Assembly (NCBI GenBank): GCA_036346205.1
Contig: JARFJB010001986.1
Location: forward strand, 1,145,904-1,209,903
DNA: 64,000 nt
Origin: Vesta saturnalis
Taxonomy: Eukaryota; Arthropoda; Insecta; Coleoptera; Lampyridae
Reading direction: 5' to 3'
In this document: positions 55,079 to 64,000 of the stretch, piece by piece
How the letters are laid out: each line of letters opens with the position of its first letter
How positions within the stretch are numbered: position 1 is the first letter of the stretch
The notes under the pieces: generated by a model
Databases searched by the model: none
The model's input: the letters and a program-made list of their open reading frames with translations, nothing else
What the model was told of the DNA's origin: nothing
Position numbers and translations under genes: made by a program

Positions 55079-57388
55079 TAGACTTAGATATGCATCGAAT
55101 AAAAATAGTTTCATTTCTATAGGGTGTTCCATAATTGCAGGACCGGACTCAGCTTTGTTTTGTTAAATGGAACCCTATATTTACTTAATTTTATTATTTG
55201 TCTTGTTGAATGCTAAAAAACGGTACTTTGTTTTTAAATTTATTTTGTGGCGTTGCCAAGTTAGAGCATTTTTTCTTTAAAAAAGTGAAAATGTATACCT
55301 TTACTTAAATTGTTCTGAAGACTTTAATATTAACAGAAGAACTGTAAGGTTTGACAGACGGGTAAACAAGACCTTGCTCTATCTTTTGACCTTCATACTT
55401 CCTGATTATACTATACTGGGTGTTTACAAAATATGGTCAATTTTTGCAAATTTGAAATGACCATAACTTTTGTTTTTTAAATGGAACACCCTATATTTTA
55501 TCATGTCATCGTGTTCTGTTTTTAATTCTCTCACTTTTTTATTAAGCATACCTAACGTTATGCGTTCTCGAAATATTTAAGATTTGTTGCAAAATTAATA
55601 AAATAATCATGACTTTTGCTTTGAATATTTACAAATCGTAAATGTCTTGTTGACAATATGGTCCAATAAACACTAACGGACAAAGGTTTACTTCTTATTC
55701 GAGTTTTTAAAATCATAATTTTATAATATGGCAATAAGTGTAAAAAGGGCATCCAGTAGGCCTGCGATTTATAATTCCTGACGTTTGGCCTAAACGTCAT
55801 TCACTAGTTCCTCAGTTTAGTGTGAAAAATGAAATTTTCACAAGATGAATGTATAGACATGGTATATGCTTTGGGCGAAGGTGAAAGAAATTCATTTCTT
55901 GCTTCCAGAATTTATCAACAATGATTTCCTAAGCGCAGGCATCCTGATCCAAGGATATTTGAAAACCTCAAAGAAAGATTTGAAAGAACAGGACAGGTAC
56001 AATACGAAAGAAAAGAACGAGAAAAAAGGGTTATAAACGAAGAAAACGTATTTGTCGTACTAACCAGTGTAGTGGAAAATCGAAACGTTAGCACAAGAAA
56101 CCTCAGTGCTGATTTAGGTATTAGTGAAACTAGTGTTTCCAAGATTATTCGAAAAAATAAATTTCATCCATACCATTTTCAACTAGTCCAAGAGCTGAAT
56201 GGAAATGATTTTCAAAGACGCTTGGAATTCTCCCAGTGGGCACTGGAACGATTAGAACAGGACAATGATTTCTTTAAACACATTTTGATGACCGACGAAG
56301 CAACCTTTCACAAAAATGGTTTTGTGAACAGACATAATTTCCATTATTATGACAATACAAATCCCCACGCTATTAGAAGCATAGATCATCAGCATCACTG
56401 GTCTTTGAATGTGTGGGGCGGGATAGTAGGGAACCATATAATTGGACATTACTTTTTTGAAAGAAACATTAATGGTCAAACCTACCTTGAATTTCTTCAA
56501 AATGAGTTACCTCCGCTCCTTGAAGAATTGCCGTTAGACATACGTCAAAGGATGTGGTTTCAGCAGGATGGTGCGCCTCCCCACTATAGTCGCATTGTTA
56601 GAGAACATCTAGACAGAACGTTTCCCAATAAATGGATTGGTAGAGGAGGGCCAGTAGGATGACCAGCTCGGACTCCTGGTCTGACAAAATTAGATTTTCT
56701 CCTGTGGGGTTATATTAAAAGCTTAGTATACCAAGAATCTCCTACCACCAAAGAAGATAAGAAAATTAGAATACGGAATGCATTTCAAATGGTTAACCAA
56801 AGTTAGCTGCGAAATGTTAAGATTCTTTTTTGAGGAGAATTCACACCTGTTTGCAAGACAATGGTAGACACATCGAGCATTTGATTTAGTTACTTACTAT
56901 AATTTTCTCAATAATTTATGATTTTTCAAATGCGAATTCTCTTGTTTGCTTTATTACTTTTGTATAGACCGTCCAGTTTGTCACAATTGTCATTAATTTT
57001 GCAACAAATCTTAAACATTTCGAGAACGCGTAACGTGCTTAATAAAAAAGTAAGAAATTAAAAACAGAACACGATGACATGATAAAATACAGGATGTTCT
57101 ACTTAAAAAACAAAAGTTATGGTCATTTCAAATTTGCAAAAATTGACCATATTTTGTAAACACCCAGTATAGTATAATCAGAAAGTATGAAGGTCAAAAA
57201 ATAGAGCAAGGTCTTGTTTACCCGTCTGCCAAACCTTACAGTTCTACTGTGAATATTAAGTTCTTCAGAACAATTTAAGTAAAGGTATTAATTTTCAACA
57301 AAACAAAGCTGAGTCCGATCCTGCAATTATGGAACACCCTATAGGGATGAAACTATTTTTATTCGATGCACACCTAAGTCTAATATAG
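55076..57388 (+). mobile_element. Long-TIR DD41D element (Tc1/mariner superfamily)
   Basis: Left arm about 55076-55600 and right arm about 56985-57388 are reverse complements. Matching blocks include TAGACTTAG, GCATCGAATAAAAATAGTTT, TATAGGGTGTTCCATAATTG, GGACTCAGCTTTGTTTTGTT, GTTTACAAAATATGGTCAAT and GCAACAAATCTTAA. The left arm has about 120 bp absent from the right. GGGTGTTCC flanked by TA may be the true transposon end, in which case the outermost 45 bp are an inverted flank. The transposase gene lies in the centre. Confidence 0.92.
55829..56880 (+). pseudogene. DD41D transposase
   Basis: ATG 55829 (MKFSQDECIDMVYALGEGER) matches the usual N-terminus. A TGA near 55922 replaces an expected Arg codon. 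The long open part (56072-56662) has the second HTH (NLSADLGISETSVSKIIRKN), first Asp (MTDEATFHKNGF), HWSLNVWGGIVGNHIIG, and the second Asp (FQQDGAPPHYSR). A TGA replaces Trp in GPVG-PARTPG; the third Asp is in LTKLDFLLWGY. I count 41 residues between the second and third Asp. All three catalytic Asp survive; two or three stops inactivate it. Confidence 0.93.
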
Positions 57389-57458
57389 ATCGGCGCTATA
57401 ACATTTTTAATTTTTAATAATAAAGCCAGGATCTTCCGACGGCGCACTAACGACCACC

Positions 57459-58133
<675 letters not shown>

Positions 58134-58180
58134 TAGAACGAATTTAGCTAAACTGAATTATCAATAAAGGTTAACATATA

Positions 58181-59397
58181 AAGGGTTTTCCAATAAGAGG
58201 TGTTATTTTGAATAGCCCGCTGTTTCGGTAGATGTCACTTTTGAAGCTGTCATTTATTTACATTTGACAAGCAAAAACTACGCAATTAATAAAAATGGAA
58301 CGATACACGCTTCAACAACGCATTGAAATTATTAGAATTCACTATAAAAATGGTGAACATTTGGCAGAGACGGTTCGTAAAACTAAAACATTTTTGGGTC
58401 GTCGTGAAGCACCTTGTCGGACCGCAATACAGAAATTGGTGAACAAATTCTAGCTATTGGGACAAGTTAATGATATGAAGAATGAAACCCGTGCACGTCG
58501 CTCAAGAACAACTGAGAATGTTGCTACTGTAGCCCAAAGTGTTGAAGAAAACCCAGGTTTGTCCATTCCTCGTCGTTCTTTGGAATTGGGCATTACAAAA
58601 ACGTCATTACACCGTATTTTGCATAAAGACTTGGGTCTTAAGGCTTATAAAGTTCAGTTAACACAAGAACTCAAGCCGGCCGATCATCAACAACGTCGTG
58701 TCTTTGCTGATTGGGTCGTTGAAATGCATGAAAATGATCCGGAATTACATTCAGAGTTATTGTTGAAAAGCCTCTCCATCCTCAACGTGTGACTGTTTGG
58801 TGCGGTTTATGGTCTGGCGGGGTCATTGGACCTTACTTTTTCGAAAATGAGGCTGGAGCAACAGTTACGGTGAATGGATTGCGCTATCGAGAGATGACTA
58901 ATGATTTTTTATGGCCGGAATTGGATGGTATTGATCTGGACAACGTTTACTTTCAACAAGACGGCGCTACGTGCCACACAAGCAACGAAACCATTGATCT
59001 TTTACGGGAAAAGTTTCCGGACCGTGTTATCTCTCGAAGAGGTGATCACAATTGGCCACCGAGATCTTGTGATTTAACACCTTGCGACTTCTTCCTTTGG
59101 GGCCACGTGAAAGATAAGGTCTACGCCAACAGCCCAGCGTCGATTCAAGACCTCAAAGATGGAATTCGTGAGGCTATCGATGACATCGGGCAGCCACTTT
59201 GCGATTTGGTTATGGAAAATTTCATGAAAAGGATATGGTCCTGTAAGCGTGGTAGTGGTAGCCATTTGGCTGATATTGTTTTCCATTATTAACGGCATAC
59301 CTTCCTCTTTATAATGAAATAAACATCCGATTAATTATCTCAAAAAATTCCATTTTTCTTTGAATATCAAAATAACACCTCTTATTGGAAAACTCTT
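58181..59397 (+). mobile_element. Mariner-superfamily element D, complete ends
   Basis: Left end AAGGGTTTTCCAATAAGAGG followed by TGTTATTTTGAA, and right end the inverse of AAGAGTTTTCCAATAAGAGG followed by TGTTATTTTGAT. TA at 58179-58180 and 59398-59399. Length 1217 bp. It contains one transposase gene on the plus strand. Confidence 0.96.
58294..59292 (+). pseudogene. DD41D mariner transposase, first catalytic block deleted
   Basis: MERYTLQQRIEIIRIHYKNG opens at ATG 58294; a TAG near 58451 follows FLGRREAPCRTAIQKLVNKF. The HTH part continues as RRSRTTENVATVAQSVEENP and SLELGITKTSLHRILHKDLG. After ADWVVEMHENDPEL a deletion removes the first-Asp block (the SDEAHF-type region). TVWCGLWSGGVIGPYFFENE, FQQDGATCHTSNETIDLLRE (second Asp) and SCDLTPCDFFLWGHVKDKVY (third Asp) are intact to the stop at 59292. 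I count 41 residues between the last two Asp. Confidence 0.94.
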
Positions 59398-59815
59398 TAT
59401 TACCAAGTAAGTTTAATCACAATGTACTGCTTCAGCGATTATTAGACTTAAAAGTTATGTTATAGCTAAAGCCAAACAAAGTGGCGCGCAGATCATCAGC
59501 GTTTGATGACGTTTACATTTGCAGTATTGCCAGATAGATCAGGAAATATTTAATATCCCAGCAAATAGTATTGTTATTCAACCACAAATAAATATTAATT
59601 ACTGAATTGTTGGTTGCATAAATAATGACACATATATTTGTAACTGTTCTCAGATTTTTTCGATAAGTAAATAAATAAATAAACAAGTAAATAATTAAAT
59701 GATTTATTAACAGATAGGCAAACTATTATAAAATTTTCACTAAAAAGCGTCAAAACCTGATTCATTTTCTAAATTTGATTCGTTATTAGTGTCATTGTCA
59801 TCACTTTCAAAATTT
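59398..59815. other. No recognisable gene
   Basis: Contains short (AATA)n-type runs near 59660-59700; nothing else recognised. Confidence 0.5.
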
Positions 59816-59819
59816 ATAA

Positions 59820-60839
59820 TCCAGAGGACGGTCATCTGGGCGTCCAAATATTATTTCCCTCTTATACAATCTAAACATTTCTTCTTCGGTATGTTTTACA
59901 GAATTTTTCCACATATCAGGAGTAACAAGTAATGCCTCGAGCCATATATTCAGGCAGTCATTCTGACTGTTACCCTCCCTGTTGTTATGTCCTTGCATAT
60001 AAGAAGATACAGCTGGATCTTAATGAACTCTTATTCTCACAGTTCTCCAAATATTATTTTTCTACAGAAAATGTAAACAAACGGCACATATTCTTTTTTC
60101 TATTCCTTTCTTCTGCGTACTGGATCTGTAGGAAAGATCTATTCGTCGTATACATAACATTTCTCCCCTTCTTAAAAAGGATACTCACAAAAAGAACTTT
60201 AACTCAGAAAAAAAATTTTACAGATCTAACTTACATGGATTTTTCCCCAATTAATCTTTATGATCAACATGTCTTTTCCTATTTTGACCACTATCTAATC
60301 TTATTGTATAGTGCAATTTACCTAATTTTTCTATAACTCTACCGTATCGCCTTGATACTTTTATGAGTATAATTTCTGGCCTCTACTCTATCTCCCACTT
60401 CAAAACATCTAATTTTACTTTAAATCTCAGCATCTAAGTTTGTTTCTCTAGGTTTAAATATATCTAATCTGGACCTAATAGACCTACCAAACATTAAAGT
60501 AGATGGACTTAATCCTGTAACTCTGTTAGGGGTTATACGGTAATGAAATCAAAATTCTCTTAACTGAAATTCTTTATCATATGAAGTACTTTGCAGATTT
60601 CTTAAATTTTTTTTTAATGTTTCTACATATCTCCCTGCTTAGCCGTTGGTAGCAGAATGATAAGGTGCATTTAGTTGGTGCCAAATACCATTTACCTTTA
60701 GAAACCCTTTAAATTCGTTACAAATAAAACATTGAGCGTTGTCCAAAACTAAGTTTAAAGGTATTCCAAATGTAGAAAATTTTTTCCTTAAAACAATAAT
60801 GACTGTTTTGCTGGTTATAGTATATAACATTACTAGCAA
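59820..60839 (-). pseudogene. Gypsy C integrase, core and C-terminal part
   Basis: On the minus strand, FSTFGIPLNLVLDNAQCF (second Asp), then EFKGFLKVNGIWHQLNAPYH and SATNG directly before the expected Glu region. Next come RNLQSTSYDKEFQLREF, RITPNRVTGLSPSTLMFGR and FEVGDRVEARNY (C-terminal SH3-like domain), with stops. It continues the integrase that starts at 63.9 kb; a DDE_3 transposon separates the parts. Confidence 0.88.
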
Positions 60840-60898
60840 GGTAAAAAGGGTTTTACTGGCAGATAGAAGGATATCTGGAGCCAGTAAAATCCGTTACC
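60840..60898. other. Inverted repeat hairpin, about 19-bp arms
   Basis: GGTAAAAAGGGTTTTACTGGC at 60840-60860 and GCCAGTAAAATCCGTTACC at 60880-60898 pair with a few mismatches around an 18-19 nt loop. It lies between the gypsy C integrase fragment and the left end of the DDE_3 element. Confidence 0.75.
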
Positions 60899-60916
60899 TA
60901 GCGGGTGTTGTTATAT

Positions 60917-63634
60917 AATTTATTTGTTACTCATTTATGATGCGAATAGAACACAATTTTCGAATGTAAAAAATACTACTAATTTGTAAAACTGACAACA
61001 GTTAAGTTGGAAAAATGTCTCGTTACCTTTGAAATCAGTACTCTGACAACGGCGCTTATTGTTTATTTTGCTGTTTATTATTTTACTAATACAATGTGAA
61101 CAAGGTACAATCATCTCTAACTTGTAAAAAAAGCAACAACTTTCGTCTCTAACCTATAAAGTTTTTACTATTCTCCGATTAACGAACAGATTCAGTATGT
61201 GCTCCTCCCACGAGTTAGCTCCAAATTTAAATGGCATATTTCTATTGGTTAGCCGGGTTCACACAACCACAAAAAATTTTATATTATATTAACCTATAAA
61301 TGTCAAAGTAATTTCTCATTTAGCATTTGTGTTTTCATTCTTTATTTTGGTTAAAGCTTTTGCTCTAGTACTTCTCATTTTCAAAAACAGTATTTTTCAA
61401 TACTAGCTACAATTTTGTAGCCTATTAGCAAATAATTACATTTATTATGGATCAACGAAATCTTTCGCCCCCGAAAAAACACCCGGCCAGGCATTTTTCC
61501 GTTGACGAAAAGGAGCGAATCTTAAACATGTTTAAAGTTTGTGTTTGTGAAACCCCGAACAACGACAAAACTGAAAATGTTCCAAAAACAGCAAAAGCAG
61601 CAGGTAACATAATAACTTTATAAAAACATATTTTATTCATTACTTTATCATTTTAGGTATTACAGATAAAAGTGTGTATAACATTCTACGTGAGTACAAG
61701 CAAACACATGTATTACATCCTCCGACTGTGTACCACCGAAAACGAGCAATTTTGGACAATATTGGCGACGAAACTAAGAGTAATCTTAGGTGTGTAGTCC
61801 ATTCCTTCTTTGAACAAAACGATACACCTACTCTAAATAAAATTGTGGCCGCTATTGGTGAGCACGATGAGATGCCTCACTTAAAAAGGAGTACATTAAG
61901 AACCTTGTTGAATGAAATTGGTTTTAAGTGAGTAAAGGAATAAATAATCTCTAACATAAATTATATTTTCTTTTGAAATATAGGTATTCCAAGAGGTCAA
62001 GAAATAGTTTCCTTAAAGAAAAATCCGAAATAGTTCCGTGGAGCGACGTTATCTACGACAAATTAGAAAATACAGAGCAGAAAACAAAAAGATATATTTC
62101 TTAGACGAGACTGGGATTAATGCTAGCCATACAGTAAGCAGAGTATGGAAAGATACCATCTTGACTCCGAGGCAAGCGTTTGTTAATGGATTAACAACGG
62201 GGTTACGGGATCCATCGGGAAAAGGAAAACGCCTTATCGTTCTCTACATTGGTTCCGAGGACGGTTTTGTTGATGATGGTTTGCTGTTGTTTGATTCCAA
62301 GAAATCTGGCGATTATGTTGAAGAAATGACAGCCTATGTTTTTGAAGAATGGTTTCGCAACGTTCTTGTACGTTTAGTCAAAAACGCTGTTATAGTGTTA
62401 GATAACGCTTCCTATAATAGCAGAAAGATCGACAAAAATCCAAATTCAGGATCAAAAAAATCTGACATTCAGGCATGGCTAACCAGCAAATCCATTGATT
62501 ACGAACCAGATATGATCAAAAACGAACTCCTCGACCTTGTCAGAAAAGCTGCTATTGCTCCTAAATTAGTTGTCAATAAGATAGCAAAAACACAGAATCA
62601 TTATTGCGTTTACCTCCATATCATTGCGAATTAAACCCAATCGAATTGATATGGGTGAAGGTGAAGGGTGAAGTTGCGAGGAACAATAGAACATTTAAAA
62701 TCGCACCAATTATTTTGCACCGCTGTTGCAAATGTAACGTCAGATAATTGGAAAAATGCCATTAGACACGTGCAAAGTGAGGAAGTAAATATGTGGCAAT
62801 TGGATATCACTATAGAAGTTCAAGTGGAGCCGTTGATCATCCAGTTAGGCGATGACTCTTCTTATCAGACTCCGAATAAGACTGACCAGTTGTGCTTTAT
62901 TTACAGATTTAGTAAAAAATACAATGCACCTACTGGAAGAATTGTGAATTGAGGCACTACTTATGATAAAGTTTTTGTGGCAATTATTAAAGAATAAAGG
63001 GGTTTTTCTCAACTGTAACATAATTGCATTTTGCAGTTTGTTTTTGATAAACATACACTTGTGACATCAACAAGGAGTTGACTTACAATAACATTAATAA
63101 ATAAATACATGTTATTTTCCTATTTCCAAAATACGTGCTCTGACAAGTTGACTTGACTTCATATGAGATTTGACAGATTGGTAAACATTAACGAGTTATG
63201 TACAGCATGTCAACATTCCCATAGACTAAGGATGCTTGTTTTCAAACCGTATTAAAACCGATTCATTGGTGATAGAGAATTTTGATTCGTAAAAATGTGT
63301 GATTTTAAAATATTTATATTTCTAAATATGTTCAGTATTTGATTACTGTTAAAACTACATAATTATACATTTTAGGGGCTACAATAATTCATATCCATAC
63401 ATTAAAGAACCGTTGAATGTAACTCAACCACTGTATTACCCAGAAAGTAATTTTTTGATGGTTGTAAACAAGGCCTATGCGCAGTTAATAGCACGCACCT
63501 ACAAATTTGTAGGAGGAGCATTTACTGAATCTGTTCGTTGAACGGAGTATAGTAGCTAGCTTGTTAAGATTGACTTTCAACGGCAATAAGCTGACTTGAT
63601 AAATTGACATTTACAAATGAGTAACAAATAAAAT
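60917..63634 (+). mobile_element. DDE_3 (IS630-like) transposon E inside gypsy C
   Basis: AATTTATTTGTTACTCATTT (60917) is the inverse of AAATGAGTAACAAATAAAATT (63614-63634). Further in, AACGAACAGATTCAGT and GCTCCTCC occur inverted at about 61182-61208 and 63505-63545. The flanking gypsy integrase is continuous in order (zinc finger and first Asp to the right, second Asp to the left). I could not define a target duplication. Confidence 0.8.
61447..62952 (+). pseudogene. DDE_3 transposase with two short introns, nearly intact
   Basis: ATG 61447 (MDQRNLSPPKKHPARHFSVD). Intron 1 is 61604-61656 (53 bp), intron 2 61928-61983 (56 bp), both GT-AG and in phase. N-terminal HTH: GITDKSVYNILREYK and LKRSTLRTLLNEIGFKYSKR. 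A 1-nt frameshift near 62035 precedes RYLRQIRKYRAENKKIYFLD (first Asp in LDETG). VIVLDNASYNSRK has the second Asp. A frameshift near 62605 precedes LPPYHCELNPIELIW (Glu), and another near 62670 leads to VTSDNWKNAIRHVQSEEV. Three single-base shifts are the only lesions seen, so inactivation looks recent. Relatives lie at 21.6-24.3 kb. Confidence 0.88.
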
Positions 63635-63649
63635 TGTTTACTATATGTA

Positions 63650-64000
63650 TAAGCATCTACTAATATAAAATAATTTTTATTCATGAATGAACCTGCAAAA
63701 TCAACATGCACACACTCGGAGGGGGCAGTGCCAATTGCCAAGGATGCATTGGTAGCTTAGCTGGATTGTTTTTGTGTTCATTGCATTCACTACAATTTTT
63801 ACACAAATTTTCAATATCCTTAGAGATACGTGGCCACCAACAGTGGCTTCTGGCCAAAGGTTTCATTTTGACTGGTAATTCGTTTAAAACTTTAAGACGT
63901 AGTTTCCATGGAATTATTAAATGCAATCATTTGGTAAAGTAAATTCAATTTGTGGAACATTAAATCTATAGCATGGCTTTATTTATATTCCGGACTGTAG
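63650..64000 (-). pseudogene. Gypsy C integrase, N-terminal part
   Basis: On the minus strand, KMKPLARSHCWWPRISKDIE followed by NLCKNCSECNEHKNNPAKLP and MHPWQ is the HHCC zinc-binding domain of a Ty3/gypsy integrase. After a frameshift, ECVHVDFAGSFMNKNYFILV gives the first catalytic Asp, and transposon E interrupts it. Upstream RT would lie beyond the window. Confidence 0.92.

Overview
This is an AT-rich nuclear window from an arthropod, most likely an insect. The evidence is the mix of element families, the 53-56 bp GT-AG introns in two transposon genes, the many (TA)n tracts, and the absence of bacterial gene organisation. I cannot name the species. I found no host protein-coding gene I could recognise. 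Nearly everything identifiable is a transposable element, usually broken and often nested.

Layout. 1-7.3 kb: a decayed Ty3/gypsy retrotransposon on the minus strand (gag 6.9-5.9 kb, protease, RT with YINN in place of YxDD, RNase H, integrase to 3.2 kb). It has a minisatellite in its 3' untranslated part and a mariner (1241-2462) inserted in its 3' LTR. 8.8-11 kb: relics of a Mutator-like and a hAT-like transposase. 11.9-15.9 kb: (TA)n tracts, a Tc1/mariner fragment, a second mariner with intact ends (13228-15133), and a Penelope-like element (PLE) GIY-YIG end. 16.1-17.0 kb: a long inverted repeat built of PLE tails. 18.9-24.3 kb: a LINE tail, a pogo-like 5' end and two decayed DDE_3 (IS630-like) transposases. 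24.3-31.5 kb: few recognisable features, with a GC-richer block of tandem repeats and a possible TATA/initiator promoter at 29.4-30.1 kb. 31.7-34.1 kb: a second gypsy relic (integrase and gag, RT deleted) followed by a near-perfect 273-bp tandem duplication. 35.4-36.0 kb: an inverted pair of PLE tails and a 14-bp minisatellite. 36.8-39.7 kb: two PLE reverse-transcriptase copies head to head, both with a (TA)n expansion at the same place in the RT core. 39.8-47.6 kb: a BEL/Pao element, interrupted. 47.6-51.0 kb: nested Tc1/mariner-superfamily elements. 51049-53948: a two-gene PIF/Harbinger element with TTA target duplication. 55.08-57.39 kb: a long-TIR DD41D element. 57.5-58.1 kb: a very long GT/GCGT tract. 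58181-59397: a complete-ended DD41D mariner. 59.8-64 kb: a third gypsy integrase split by an intron-containing DDE_3 transposon (about 60.9-63.6 kb).

The most interesting signal is a set of short RNA-like modules associated with PLE sequences. They share CTGANGA, then a stem-loop, then GAA and a short ACGT/ACGC helix. They fit a hammerhead-ribozyme fold, and their flanking helices co-vary between copies. Several lie in head-to-head inverted pairs. Other points of interest are the in-frame (TA)n expansion inside PLE reverse transcriptase, a tRNA-sized sequence just upstream of a hammerhead in a PLE tail, and a Harbinger element whose DNA-binding partner gene is intact, with five consistent exons, while its nuclease is dead.
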